The notes: a model not told the origin generated them from the letters alone. 56,047 nt of DNA from Pseudaestuariivita rosea (GCF_017592335.1 NZ_JACNMP010000022.1:1-56047); one strand, 5' to 3'; counted from the first letter of the stretch, positions 35,693 through 44,798 are shown. Numbers and translations: made by a program.

Positions 35693-36495
35693 TGCAGATC
35701 GGCGTCGCCGGATGCGGACGAATGGGCGCGCCGATGTTGCGCGCCCTTTTTGAATCAGGCTTCGCGGCGCAGGGGTTTGACGTTAAGCCAGCAACTGAAT
35801 TTCGTGATCTTCCCGTCACGAATGATATTGATGCGTTTTGCCAAGGGCTGACTCATCTGATCACGGTCGTGCGGGATCAGGATGAAACAGAAGCTGTACT
35901 TTTCACTGATCAAAAGGTGATCGACCATGCGGACGGTTTAAGCCATATCATCATCAGCTCGACCCTTTCGCCCCGCTATGTCGGGCATCTGCGCGACCGG
36001 GTTCCACAAAATATTCAACTAATTGATGCACCCATGTCGGGCGCACAGATTGCAGCACAGGAACGGCGACTTTCCTTCATGCTGGGTTGCACAACTGAAC
36101 AACTTGACGCCTTGCATCCCGTTTTTATGGCTATGGGCAAGACTCTGCATCATATGGGGTCGTTCGGTGCGGGTATGCAAGCCAAGGTGCTTAATAATCT
36201 TCTGGCCGCGGGTTCAACCGCGATGACCCGTCAGGTACTGGATTGGGCCGGTCAGGCGGGTCTTGATCAGCAGAATTTCCTGGATCTTGTCGCCACGTCT
36301 TCGGGTCAAAATTGGCTTGCGTCGGGCTTTGAGACCATCGAATTCGCCAAGGATGGATACGCGACAGACAATACAATTGGTATTCTGGTAAAGGATATCG
36401 AAGCCGCTTTGGATGCTTTGCCTGAGGGTGCAGACATAGCACTACCTCGCGCTGTACAGCACTTCATTCGTCATCTGAAACCTTATAAAGCTTAG
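35692..36495 (+). CDS. 3-hydroxyisobutyrate dehydrogenase-type oxidoreductase
   Basis: A 267-residue NAD(P)-dependent dehydrogenase of the beta-hydroxyacid group. The Rossmann motif is at the very N-terminus (IGVAGCGRMGAPMLRALFESG), the substrate-binding LIDAPMSGAQIAAQERRLSFM is near 110-130, and the catalytic lysine motif GMQAKVLNNLLAAGSTAM is near 160-177. It overlaps the AAA ATPase stop by one base, so the two are co-translated, an odd pairing. Actual substrate is not predictable; glyoxylate, succinate semialdehyde and hydroxyisobutyrate relatives share these motifs. Confidence 0.88.
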   Translation: MQIGVAGCGRMGAPMLRALFESGFAAQGFDVKPATEFRDLPVTNDIDAFCQGLTHLITVVRDQDETEAVLFTDQKVIDHADGLSHIIISSTLSPRYVGHLRDRVPQNIQLIDAPMSGAQIAAQERRLSFMLGCTTEQLDALHPVFMAMGKTLHHMGSFGAGMQAKVLNNLLAAGSTAMTRQVLDWAGQAGLDQQNFLDLVATSSGQNWLASGFETIEFAKDGYATDNTIGILVKDIEAALDALPEGADIALPRAVQHFIRHLKPYKA

Positions 36496-36527
36496 AAATT
36501 TTCAACAAAGTTAAGTTCTAACTTGAT

Positions 36528-36562
36528 TTAGTACGACATTGCATCATATTAGTACGATGTCG
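36528..36562. promoter_or_regulatory. Direct-repeat operator in front of the nitroreductase/MarR pair
   Basis: TTAGTACGA occurs at 36528-36536 and 36549-36557, 21 bases apart (two helical turns). Overlapping it, CGACAT at 36534-36539 and ATGTCG at 36557-36562 form an inverted pair. A plausible promoter (TTGATT at 36523 and CATATT at 36545, 16-base spacer) is covered by these repeats, as expected for repression by the MarR protein encoded downstream. Confidence 0.6.
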
Positions 36563-36579
36563 AATTAAATAGGTGATCC

Positions 36580-37683
36580 ATGAACAGACGAAAAGCACTC
36601 ACACTTCTTGGCGGCGGAACTATTTTCGCGGCCGGGGCTGCTGCTGGCGGCTTCCTTGCAACCCGCACGCCCCATCGCGCATTGGCCCCCTGGGACGCGG
36701 CCGGCACCTACGCCGATCCACGTCAAAACGCGCTCTCATTTGCGCTGCTGGCTCCCAATCCGCACAACCTGCAGCCCTGGCTGGTCGAACTGGTCGATCA
36801 GGACAAACTGATGATACATCTTGACCCGGATCGCAGTCTGCCGGTCACCGATCCTTTCGACCGCCAGCTGACCATCGGCATGGGCTGCTTTATCGAACTG
36901 ATGGAAATGGCCGCCGCGCAAGACGGCTATGCCGTTGAAACCGTTCTGTATCCTGAAGGGGAAACGGGACCGGTCGCTCACTGCACCTTTGTTGCCAATG
37001 CCGCCGAACCGGACCCGCTTTTTGCCCACGTGATGAACCGCCGCAGCCATAAAGAGGCATTCGAAGAACGCCAGGTTCCCGCTGGCATGGCCGCGACCCT
37101 GGCCAAATATGCCAATATCGCAACTGACGCGGATGAGGTCGCAACACTGGGCCGCATCGCGAATGAGGCCTGGCTGATCGAAGCCACGACACCTGCCGCC
37201 TTTCAGGAAAGCGTCGATCTGTTACGGATTGGGAAATCGGAAATCAATGCAAACCCTGACGGGATCGATCTGGGTGGGCCTATGTTCGATACCCTTGCCC
37301 TGTTCGGCATGCTGACCCGCGAAGCGGCGTCTGATCCCAATAACCCCGGCAGTCAGCGCGCAATCAACGACACATCCGCGGCAATTCTGGGCGCCCCCGC
37401 TTTTGTCGTGCAGACGACGCCAACGAATACGCGCCTTGATCAGATCAAGGCCGGGCGCGACTGGCTTCGACTGAATCTTGAAACAACGTCACTGGGTCTT
37501 GCGCTGCGCCCCGTCAGTCAGGCCCTGCAGGAATACCCCGAGGTTTCCGGCCCCTTTGACGAAGTGCATCAGCTTTATGCCCCTAATGGCGAAACGGTTC
37601 AAATGCTGGGGCTTCTTGGCTATGGTGCGCCCGTGCCCCGCACGCCGCGCTGGCCGTTAGAGACGAAATTGATGAATGCCTGA
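36580..37683 (+). CDS. Nitroreductase-like (Acg-type) protein with Tat-like signal
   Basis: A 367-residue protein with an N-terminal twin-arginine-type signal (MNRRKALTLLGGGTIFAAGA) and a nitroreductase-like fold of the Acg/FMN-binding group: LLAPNPHNLQPWLVEL near residues 50-65 is the characteristic NPHN-PW motif, and GLALRPVSQALQEYPEV near 305-320 the late one. Known relatives bind FMN weakly or sequester it. The arginine pair lacks the full S-R-R-x-F-L-K consensus, so export by Tat is probable, not certain. Last 8 bases overlap the marR start. Confidence 0.85.
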   Translation: MNRRKALTLLGGGTIFAAGAAAGGFLATRTPHRALAPWDAAGTYADPRQNALSFALLAPNPHNLQPWLVELVDQDKLMIHLDPDRSLPVTDPFDRQLTIGMGCFIELMEMAAAQDGYAVETVLYPEGETGPVAHCTFVANAAEPDPLFAHVMNRRSHKEAFEERQVPAGMAATLAKYANIATDADEVATLGRIANEAWLIEATTPAAFQESVDLLRIGKSEINANPDGIDLGGPMFDTLALFGMLTREAASDPNNPGSQRAINDTSAAILGAPAFVVQTTPTNTRLDQIKAGRDWLRLNLETTSLGLALRPVSQALQEYPEVSGPFDEVHQLYAPNGETVQMLGLLGYGAPVPRTPRWPLETKLMNA

Positions 37684-38125
37684 ACACAAACACGCCGCCT
37701 ATTTCCAGTTGTTCAACGAAATCGCGATACTGGAACAGCTCAGCCGCGCCCTGCTTGAGGCGCGGTTGCCCAACGGAATAATCGCGCCGCACTTCGCTGT
37801 GCTAAATCATCTGATCCGGGTACAGGACGGTCGCACACCTGTCGAACTGGCCCGCGCCTTTCAAGTCGCCAAGACCACGATGACCCACACGCTATCCGGC
37901 CTTGAAAAACACGGGCTGATCGAATTGCGCGCCAACCCCGATGATGGCCGTAGCAAACGGGCGTGGCTGACCGATAAGGGGCGCCAGATGCGGCAAAAGG
38001 CAATCGAAGATCTGATGCCGGAATTTGAGAAAATGGCAGATACCATCACACTAGATAACGTCGAAAGTGTTCTGCCCCACTTGACGAAACTGCGAATGTT
38101 CCTGGATAGATCGCGGGATATCTAG
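37676..38125 (+). CDS. MarR-family transcriptional regulator
   Basis: A 149-residue winged-helix repressor of the MarR family: LNHLIRVQDGRTPVELARAF leads into the recognition helix VAKTTMTHTLSGLEKHGLIEL, and the wing carries the signature DGRSKRAWLTDKGRQ. It starts inside the end of the nitroreductase-like gene, so it is co-expressed and probably autoregulates the pair through the repeats at 36,528-36,562. The ligand is unknown; redox-active or aromatic compounds are usual. Its stop is one base from that of trpA on the other strand. Confidence 0.92.
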   Translation: MPEHKHAAYFQLFNEIAILEQLSRALLEARLPNGIIAPHFAVLNHLIRVQDGRTPVELARAFQVAKTTMTHTLSGLEKHGLIELRANPDDGRSKRAWLTDKGRQMRQKAIEDLMPEFEKMADTITLDNVESVLPHLTKLRMFLDRSRDI

Positions 38126-38126
38126 A

Positions 38127-38918
38127 TCAGCCGCGATGGGCGCCGTCGGCCAGAGACTTCACAAATTCCAGAACATCTTCAACAGGTTTTCCTGCGGCGA
38201 TTTCGCTGACAATGGCCGAACCCACAACCACGCCATCTGCGACACCTGCGATGGACGCAGCGGCATCAGGCGTTTTAATGCCAAAGCCGACAATAACAGG
38301 TAAATCTGTCGCCGCTTTGATCCGCGCAACTTCCGGCCCGACATCAGCTGCCTGCGCCTCGGCCGACCCAGTGATGCCCGTGATCGAAACATAGTAGACA
38401 AAGCCTGACGTGTTCTGCAGCACCGTCGGCAAGCGCTTGTCATCGGTTGTCGGCGTGGCCAGCCGGATAAAGTTCAACCCCGCCGCCTGGGCCGGAATGC
38501 AAAGTTCGTCATCCTCTTCCGGCGGCAGATCGACAACGATCAGCCCGTCCACGCCCGCCTCTTTCGCATCCACCAAAAACTGATCCACGCCACGGTTATA
38601 AATCGGGTTGTAGTACCCCATCATCACAATCGGCGTCGTGTCGTCGGTTTTGCGCAGCTCGCGTGCGATCTGCAGCGTCTTTTCCAGGGTCATGCCGCCC
38701 TCTAACGCGCGCTGCCCGGCCAGCTGAATCGTCGACCCATCCGCCATCGGATCAGTAAACGGCATACCCAGTTCGATGATGTCGACGCCCGCATTCGGCA
38801 ACCCCTTCACGACCTGCAACGACGTCTCATAATCCGGATCACCGCCCATCACATAGGCCACAAAGGCCTTCTTTCCGGCGGCTTTCAATTCGGCGAATTT
38901 GGCATCGATGCGCGTCAT
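38127..38918 (-). CDS. trpA: Tryptophan synthase alpha subunit
   Basis: Cleaves indole-3-glycerol phosphate to indole, which passes to TrpB. Catalytic residues are in [20 protein letters not shown] (Glu near 49, Asp near 60), and [14 protein letters not shown] and [28 protein letters not shown] match the family; the phosphate loop is in the latter. Length 263 residues. No trpB or trpF is next to it, so the trp genes are scattered here. Head-to-head with ychF and ending one base from marR. Confidence 0.97.
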   Translation of the reverse strand: MTRIDAKFAELKAAGKKAFVAYVMGGDPDYETSLQVVKGLPNAGVDIIELGMPFTDPMADGSTIQLAGQRALEGGMTLEKTLQIARELRKTDDTTPIVMMGYYNPIYNRGVDQFLVDAKEAGVDGLIVVDLPPEEDDELCIPAQAAGLNFIRLATPTTDDKRLPTVLQNTSGFVYYVSITGITGSAEAQAADVGPEVARIKAATDLPVIVGFGIKTPDAAASIAGVADGVVVGSAIVSEIAAGKPVEDVLEFVKSLADGAHRG

Positions 38919-39035
38919 AGTCTTCCTTTCCTGGACCCAAGCGGTGTGACCCAGACAGCGGGGAAAATCAATGCCCTGCTTGACGTTTATACCCGACCTC
39001 TCCTAGATGCGCGAAACCAGATGACGGAGGGCCTG

Positions 39036-40133
39036 ATGGGCTTTAAAATGGGTATCGTCGGTCTACCGAACGTCGGCAAGTCGACCCTGTTCAATGCATT
39101 GACCAAGACGGCAGCGGCTCAGGCGGCGAACTTTCCGTTTTGTACGATTGAACCCAATGTGGGTGAGGTCGCGGTGCCCGATCCCCGTCTTTACAAGCTG
39201 GCCGACATTGCAAAATCGCGCGAGATCATCCCGACGCGTATGACCTTTGTTGATATCGCCGGGCTGGTCAAAGGCGCGTCCAAAGGCGAAGGACTAGGCA
39301 ACCAGTTTTTGGCCAATATCCGCGAAGTCGATGCAATCGCCCATGTGCTGCGCTGTTTCGAAGATGGCGACGTCACCCATGTTGAAGGTCGCGTGGACCC
39401 CGTGGCTGATGCTGAAACGATCGAAATGGAGCTGATGCTGGCCGATATGGAGTCGATCGAAAAGCGCCTGCAAAACATTGTTCGTAAAATCCGTGGCGGT
39501 GATAAAGAAGCGGTGCAGCAGGAACGTCTGCTAAAGGCCGCGATGGATGCGCTTGAAGCTGGCAAGCCTGCCCGTGTAGTCGAGGTGGATGCCGAAGACG
39601 CCAAGGCCTGGAAGATGCTGCAGCTTCTGACCACAAAACCCGTCCTTTATGTCTGTAACGTGGGCGAGGCCGAGGCCGCGAACGGCAATGAACACTCGGC
39701 CAAAGTCACTGAAATGGCTGCGTCGCAGGGCAATTCACATGTCATCATCTCTGCCCAGATCGAAGAGGAAATCAGCCAGCTTGAACCGGATGAGGCCGAA
39801 ATGTTCCTCTCCGAAATGGGGCTTGAGGAGGCGGGTCTGGACCGGCTGATCCGCGCGGGCTACGATCTTTTGCATCTGCAGACATATTTCACCGTCGGCC
39901 CCAAGGAAGCCCGCGCCTGGACGATCAAGCAAGGCACACTGGCCCCCCAGGCCGCTGGTGTGATCCACGGCGATTTTGAAAAGGGCTTCATCCGCGCCGA
40001 AACCATTGCCTACGACGATTTTGTCGCACTGAACGGCGAACAAGGCGCCAAAGAAGCTGGCAAAATGCGGGCCGAGGGTAAGGCCTATCAGGTCAAAGAC
40101 GGCGACGTGTTACACTTCCTTTTCAACACATGA
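39036..40133 (+). CDS. ychF: Redox-regulated ATPase/GTPase YchF
   Basis: Obg-like P-loop protein of the translation factor class that prefers ATP and binds ribosomes. MGFKMGIVGLPNVGKSTLFN (residues 1-20) with the G1 motif, DIAGLVKGASKGEGLGNQFL (switch region), LYVCNVGE in the position of NKxE, and a C-terminal TGS domain (LQTYFTVGPKEARAWTI). An open frame extends 30 codons upstream, but GGAGGG precedes the 39036 ATG and the family begins MGFK-GIVG. 365 residues. Followed by an ATGA overlap with the nucleoside hydrolase. Confidence 0.97.
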   Translation: MGFKMGIVGLPNVGKSTLFNALTKTAAAQAANFPFCTIEPNVGEVAVPDPRLYKLADIAKSREIIPTRMTFVDIAGLVKGASKGEGLGNQFLANIREVDAIAHVLRCFEDGDVTHVEGRVDPVADAETIEMELMLADMESIEKRLQNIVRKIRGGDKEAVQQERLLKAAMDALEAGKPARVVEVDAEDAKAWKMLQLLTTKPVLYVCNVGEAEAANGNEHSAKVTEMAASQGNSHVIISAQIEEEISQLEPDEAEMFLSEMGLEEAGLDRLIRAGYDLLHLQTYFTVGPKEARAWTIKQGTLAPQAAGVIHGDFEKGFIRAETIAYDDFVALNGEQGAKEAGKMRAEGKAYQVKDGDVLHFLFNT

Positions 40134-41053
40134 CGACGAAACTGATCATCGACACAGATCCGGGCATTGATGATGCGATCGCGATCTTTTACGCGGCCGC
40201 CGCACCCGACATTGATCTGCTTGGGCTGACGACCGTTTTCGGAAATGTCACAACCGACCAGGCGACGCGCAACGCGCTTTATCTGGCCGAAACCGCGGGC
40301 CTGACCATTCCTGTGGCGCGCGGCGCCCATAAACCCATGGTCATTCCGCCCCACAAACCATCGCTGCGCGTCCATGGGGACGAAGGCTTGGGGCCACTGC
40401 CCGCACCAGCCCCGACTGGACAGGCAATTGACCAGCCCGCCGCAGAATTTCTGGTTGAAATGGCGCAAAAGCATAAAGGCGAACTAACGGTCTGCGCCAT
40501 CGGGCCCCTGACAAATATCGCCGCGGCTATTCAAAAAGACCCATATTTTGCAAAGAACTGCGCCCAGATCGTTGTGATGGGCGGATCGGTGGATGCGGGC
40601 GGGAACATCACGCGCCACGCCGAAGCGAATATCTATCACGACCCCCATGCGGCCCAGTTGGTTTTTGCCTCGGGCGCGAATGTGGTGATGATCGGCCTGG
40701 ATGTGACCCACAAAATCCGCTTTTCCCCAAGCGATTTTTCCAACGTCGCGTGGGAAGCACCGCGTCTAGGCGGGCTGTTGCAGGAAATGAGCTATCACTA
40801 CATTAAATTCTACGAAACCGTCGGCAAGTTCGATGGCTGCTCAATGCACGATCCGACTGCAATCGTCGCCTGTGTGCAGCCCGATGCTTTTGCATTTCGC
40901 CGCACCGCCATTGATGTCGTAACGCAGGGCGAGGCGATCGGAAAAACGGTCGCGGAACCGCCAGGTGTTTACCCTGCAATCAACGCTGCTGTGGGTGCCG
41001 ATGTGGATCGTGTTCACGATCTATTGCATGACCGTCTGGCCCGATTGCCCTAG
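40130..41053 (+). CDS. Inosine-uridine-preferring nucleoside hydrolase
   Basis: Hydrolyses the N-glycosidic bond of purine and pyrimidine ribonucleosides for salvage. N-terminal calcium-binding signature LIIDTDPGIDDAIAIF (residues 4-19), the PLTNIAAAIQKDP segment near 123 and VVMGGSVDAGGNITRHAEANIYHDP with the active-site aspartates and histidine. 307 residues, full length. Coupled to ychF by an ATGA overlap, although the functions are unrelated. Exact base preference cannot be told from sequence. Confidence 0.95.
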   Translation: MTTKLIIDTDPGIDDAIAIFYAAAAPDIDLLGLTTVFGNVTTDQATRNALYLAETAGLTIPVARGAHKPMVIPPHKPSLRVHGDEGLGPLPAPAPTGQAIDQPAAEFLVEMAQKHKGELTVCAIGPLTNIAAAIQKDPYFAKNCAQIVVMGGSVDAGGNITRHAEANIYHDPHAAQLVFASGANVVMIGLDVTHKIRFSPSDFSNVAWEAPRLGGLLQEMSYHYIKFYETVGKFDGCSMHDPTAIVACVQPDAFAFRRTAIDVVTQGEAIGKTVAEPPGVYPAINAAVGADVDRVHDLLHDRLARLP

Positions 41054-41066
41054 CACCGATGCATCG

Positions 41067-42041
41067 TCAGGAATCGCCCGCAATATTCAGAACACTTGCA
41101 TGTGTCCGTGATTTGCGCCGCAAAAGCCCATCCTGAACCGCCATAGTAAGTAATTTCAGAAACAGCCGCTTATCATTTTCGTAGTACCGCACCTTTGAAA
41201 ACCATTTACCAAGGATCAGCGGCAGAACGGGCCAAAACCATGGGCCAGCAGCGTTTCGATATAATATCAACAGGTTACGGTGATAGTAATAGACCTTCCA
41301 CATCGCCTTGAAGCGATTTTTATCCCCCTGAAATGTCGTCAGGTCGTGTTCAAACCTGATCCAGGGCACAAAACCGATACGCCCGCCCGCCTTTCTAAGA
41401 CCCAGTGTATAAATCCCATCGTCGGCATAAACGAACAGATCGGGGTCGGGATAACCTGCTTTCTCAACGCCCTCACGCGATATAAAAAATCCCACGAATG
41501 ATGTGACATCAACGAGTACGACCCCAGTATCCGAATAATCGCTATGGTTCAGATGGAAGCCACCGCGCCCTTTTCGTGTGGTCTGAACAAACGTCCGGAG
41601 GCTCCAGAACGGATTGCGAGACGGGCGGTTCATTTCGCAGATACGACCGTCAGGATAATAAACGGCGGCCGCAAAACCATCCCATCCGCTTTTATCCAAC
41701 GCATGAAACTGATCAAACGCCCCTTGATAGGGCCGCGCATCGTCGTCCAGAACAACAGCCCAGTCTGCATTGTGCTCTTCCATTGCCTTTTTCATGCCAA
41801 AAGCAAAACCACCCGCACCGCCGGTATTGTGGGTCATTTTATAAACCGTCAAACGGGGATCGGACTGCGCATCCAGCCAATCTGCTGACCCATCCGTCGA
41901 CGCATTGTCCACAACAATCACGTGATGCAACGCACTGACATTTTCCTGCAGCAGTCGAGTCAGCGTTTTTTTCAGCTGACTCAACCTGTTATAGGTGACA
42001 ACAACCGCGACAAGCTGAGTACCTTTGGTCACCTCAGACAC
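41067..42041 (-). CDS. Family 2 glycosyltransferase
   Basis: A 324-residue GT-A glycosyltransferase of the rhamnosyl/galactofuranosyl type. LVAVVVTYNRLSQLKKTLTRL near the N-terminus, VIVVDNASTDGSADWL (about 38-53), the metal-binding WAVVLDDDARP (about 94-104) and FFISREGVEKAGYPDPDLFVYADD near 190. It starts with GTG 9 bases after the gamma-glutamyltransferase stop. No Wzx, Wzy or nucleotide-sugar genes are nearby, so its polymer (capsule, LPS) is unknown. Confidence 0.9.
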   Translation of the reverse strand: MSEVTKGTQLVAVVVTYNRLSQLKKTLTRLLQENVSALHHVIVVDNASTDGSADWLDAQSDPRLTVYKMTHNTGGAGGFAFGMKKAMEEHNADWAVVLDDDARPYQGAFDQFHALDKSGWDGFAAAVYYPDGRICEMNRPSRNPFWSLRTFVQTTRKGRGGFHLNHSDYSDTGVVLVDVTSFVGFFISREGVEKAGYPDPDLFVYADDGIYTLGLRKAGGRIGFVPWIRFEHDLTTFQGDKNRFKAMWKVYYYHRNLLILYRNAAGPWFWPVLPLILGKWFSKVRYYENDKRLFLKLLTMAVQDGLLRRKSRTHASVLNIAGDS

Positions 42042-42050
42042 GTTGGCACC

Positions 42051-43622
42051 TTAGTACCCCAACGCACATCCGTCTTTCCGGGGATCGGATGCACCCTCTA
42101 ACGTGCCGTCTTCATGGATCAAAATAGCCTGCGCCCCGCCAATCGGCTGATCAGGCACTTGGACCATATGACCAAGATCGGCCAATTCCTGTCGGACCTG
42201 ATCGCTGTAACCACGTTCCACTTGCAGCATATTCATGTGGGCAAAGCTGCGCGGTGCATCAATGGCGCTTTGGGGGGTCATACCAAAATCCACAATATTT
42301 GACAGAAAACGCGCATGACCGTTCGGCTGATACGGTCCACCCATGACACCAAAAGGCATCATGACCCGGCCGTTTTTCTTCAACATCCCTGGAATAATCG
42401 TATGCATCGGGCGTTTACTGCCGCCTGCTTCATTTGGGTGGCCCTCTTCCAGCGTAAAGCCCGCGCCGCGGTTTTGGAACAGAATACCGAATTTTTCCGA
42501 CGCCAACCCTGACCCAAAGCTTTTGAAGATCGAATAGATCAACGAAACAGCCATCCGATCACGATCGACCACAGTGATATAAACCGTGTCCTTGTGAACA
42601 GACTCAGCGATCGAAGTGGCAGACGGCATGGCTTTCGTGCGATCAATCAAAGCGGACAGTTTTTGGGCCGTGTCCAACGACAACATATGATCCAACCGTT
42701 CCGTTTGATCGGCAATAAATCGGTACTGGGCGTCATAGGCCAGCTTCGCCGCTTCAGCCTCAATATGCGCGCGTTGTGATCCGAGCGGATTCATATCAGA
42801 CAGATCAAACTGCGACAGAATATTGGCCAGCAAAATCGCTGTTGCCCCCTGGCCGTTCGGTGGATGCTCTACCAGTTCAAGATCACCGTAGGTGCCGGAA
42901 ATTGGGTCGGTATAGTTACATTCGGTGTTGGCAAAATCATCAAGAGTGTGCGTACCGCCAACCGCATTCAGCGATTGCACCATGTCTTCGGCAACTTCAC
43001 CTTGATAGAATCCGTCGCGTCCCTCTTTCGCTATTTTTTCTAGAACCTTGGCCTGGCCTGGCGCCCGAAACATCTGACCTGCTTTCGGAAACTGTCCGTT
43101 TGTCAGGTACTTCGCCCGGGCCACATCCTGCAGGGCATCACCATCGGCTTGCCAATCCAACGCAACCCGTGGCGCGACCGGAACGCCCACTTTGGCGTAG
43201 TGAGTCGCTGGTGCCAAAACCCGCGCCAGATCAAGCTGACCCCAATCTTGCGATAGACGGCAAAACGCATCAACGGCCCCCGGAACTGTAACCGCATGGG
43301 CGCTGCTTGGCGGAATTGTTTTGTGGCCCTGCGCCCTTAGGTCTGCAGCGTTCAGTCCTTTCGGGGACCGGCCAGATCCGTTTAATGCAACAATCGCATC
43401 ACTGTCTTTCGGCGACAAAAGAACAAAGCAATCACCGCCGATGCCTGTCATCTGAGGTTCGCAAATGCCCAGAAGAACAGCACCTGCAATCGCGGCATCA
43501 ACGGCATTTCCGCCTGATTTCAGTGTTTCTATGGCAACTTGGGCTGCCAGTGGGTGCGATGTGGCACACATGCCATTTGATGAATAAACAGCTGATCGCC
43601 CCGGCAGATGAAAATCGCGCAT
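42051..43622 (-). CDS. Gamma-glutamyltransferase family protein
   Basis: Ntn-hydrolase that cleaves gamma-glutamyl bonds, as in glutathione, after splitting itself into two chains. N-terminal chain motifs: MCATSHPLAAQVAIETLKSGGNAVDAAIA and LLGICEPQMTGIGGDCF. The self-processing threonine is in HKDTVYITVVDRDRMAVSLI near residue 345, followed by FKSFGSGL. Compared with well-known enzymes the second threonine of the usual T-T pair is valine. No signal peptide is seen; 523 residues. It is upstream of a glycosyltransferase in a two-gene unit. Confidence 0.9.
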   Translation of the reverse strand: MRDFHLPGRSAVYSSNGMCATSHPLAAQVAIETLKSGGNAVDAAIAGAVLLGICEPQMTGIGGDCFVLLSPKDSDAIVALNGSGRSPKGLNAADLRAQGHKTIPPSSAHAVTVPGAVDAFCRLSQDWGQLDLARVLAPATHYAKVGVPVAPRVALDWQADGDALQDVARAKYLTNGQFPKAGQMFRAPGQAKVLEKIAKEGRDGFYQGEVAEDMVQSLNAVGGTHTLDDFANTECNYTDPISGTYGDLELVEHPPNGQGATAILLANILSQFDLSDMNPLGSQRAHIEAEAAKLAYDAQYRFIADQTERLDHMLSLDTAQKLSALIDRTKAMPSATSIAESVHKDTVYITVVDRDRMAVSLIYSIFKSFGSGLASEKFGILFQNRGAGFTLEEGHPNEAGGSKRPMHTIIPGMLKKNGRVMMPFGVMGGPYQPNGHARFLSNIVDFGMTPQSAIDAPRSFAHMNMLQVERGYSDQVRQELADLGHMVQVPDQPIGGAQAILIHEDGTLEGASDPRKDGCALGY

Positions 43623-43987
43623 TCTTGTGCCCCCTCTAAGACATTGGTCTAAGAGTATTTTTCAGAATGTCTACCGTGTTCTGAGGTTATTGTACCTCGA
43701 CGTCGCGCACTGGGTGGGGGCTGTAAAACGCGACGCCGAGGGAAGCTATTTGCAGCTACCCCTAATACTTCACACCCTTTTCAGGCATGTGTTGGAACGG
43801 ACTAAGGCAATAATGAGACCAGATGTATTTTTGAGTGTACGATCAACTTCACTGACCCCAACTGTTCTCAATTACGCGACAATTCTGGGAATACCGCGAT
43901 CTTGTGGATACCTTGAAGATCAAAATATAGGGGGGCAATGAATAAGAATCACAAGATCGTCGTTACCGGCAACCTTCGGGCGTTCAG
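43623..43987. other. 365-base spacer between the gamma-glutamyltransferase and the RsbW-like gene
   Basis: No gene I can support. It contains the gamma-glutamyltransferase promoter on the left and a perfect 10-base inverted repeat CGATCTTGTG / CACAAGATCG at 43897-43906 and 43950-43959 on the right. A plus-strand frame of 104 codons (43,627-43,941) has no ribosome-binding site and no family resemblance. Confidence 0.6.
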
Positions 43988-44449
43988 TCAGTTTGCATAC
44001 AGATGCTTTCCCAAAACCAGCCGAAAGCTAAGGTGATTCCGTCCGTCCGCGCGTTCGTACCGCAAACCTTTTGTCAGATCATGGATCATGAACCAGCCAA
44101 AGCCACCTTCGGGCAAATCCTGTATATCCACATCCAATGCCGAAATTTCCGGTACGGGCGGTTTGCCATCGGGCATGGGTACGCCAGAATCAAAAATATC
44201 GAAATTAATACCATCTTGAACAAGACCAAAACGCAGCTCGATCCAACCATCACCGCTGCCGGCATAGGCGTGTTCGACGATGTTATTGAGAACTTCGGCA
44301 AGCACGATCTCGGTCGTTGCCGTTTCTTCTGCGCCATCAAGATAGGGGGCAATCCTGTCTTTCAGATTTCGAAGCGCATGTCGAACCGCCAATTCGTCGC
44401 CGGGAAAATGTAAACATTGATCTTGCATAGCAGCATCCGTCAGTCGCAT
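43988..44449 (-). CDS. RsbW/SpoIIAB-like anti-sigma kinase (HATPase_c)
   Basis: A GHKL-fold ATP-binding protein of the anti-sigma/partner-switch group: N-box EIVLAEVLNNIVEHAYAG near residue 50, then IELRFGLVQDGINFDIFDSGVPMP, and the later GGFGWFMIHDLTKGLRYERA. I start it at the ATG at 44449, ten bases after the RsbV-like stop, giving about 153 residues; a start at 44500 would overlap that gene by 40 bases, and a later ATG at 44428 is also possible. No good ribosome-binding site is seen for any, so translation may depend on the upstream gene. Confidence 0.87.
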   Translation of the reverse strand: MRLTDAAMQDQCLHFPGDELAVRHALRNLKDRIAPYLDGAEETATTEIVLAEVLNNIVEHAYAGSGDGWIELRFGLVQDGINFDIFDSGVPMPDGKPPVPEISALDVDIQDLPEGGFGWFMIHDLTKGLRYERADGRNHLSFRLVLGKHLYAN

Positions 44450-44459
44450 CAGGGCCGGT

Positions 44460-44798
44460 TCAAGCGGCGCGGTTTGACAATGCTTCCTGCATATCGGCAT
44501 GAATGGGAAAGACGCTGTTCATCCGGGTCAGACGAAAAACCTTATCCACCGTCGGCGTCAGACTGGCCAGTTCCAATACCCGGCCCTTCGGCAACAGCTT
44601 CATCGCCGCAACAATGGCCCCCAGACCGGACGAATCAACAAATTCGACCTTTGACATATCCAAGACAATGCGATCCGGTCCATCGCGCGTCACCTCACGC
44701 ATGGTATCCTTGAACTTGATAGCAACAGCGGCATCAATTCTGGCTTCGGCAACGATGACGACCATCACATCATTTTCGACAGTAGAGTGTAGCTGCAT
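44460..44798 (-). CDS. STAS-domain anti-sigma factor antagonist (RsbV-like)
   Basis: A 112-residue STAS protein: beta-strand start VMVVIVAEARIDAAVAIKFK, then IVLDMSKVEFVDSSGLGAIVAAM, where the first serine after D (near 56) is the usual phosphorylation site. It would bind the RsbW-like kinase encoded just downstream. No matching phosphatase or sigma factor is in the window. A GTG one codon upstream is in frame; GGGGA spaces better for the ATG. Confidence 0.92.
   Translation of the reverse strand: MQLHSTVENDVMVVIVAEARIDAAVAIKFKDTMREVTRDGPDRIVLDMSKVEFVDSSGLGAIVAAMKLLPKGRVLELASLTPTVDKVFRLTRMNSVFPIHADMQEALSNRAA

Noticed and set aside
43627-43941. 104-codon open frame in the spacer after the gamma-glutamyltransferase
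   Set aside because: No ribosome-binding site, no recognisable family and no codon pattern like its neighbours.
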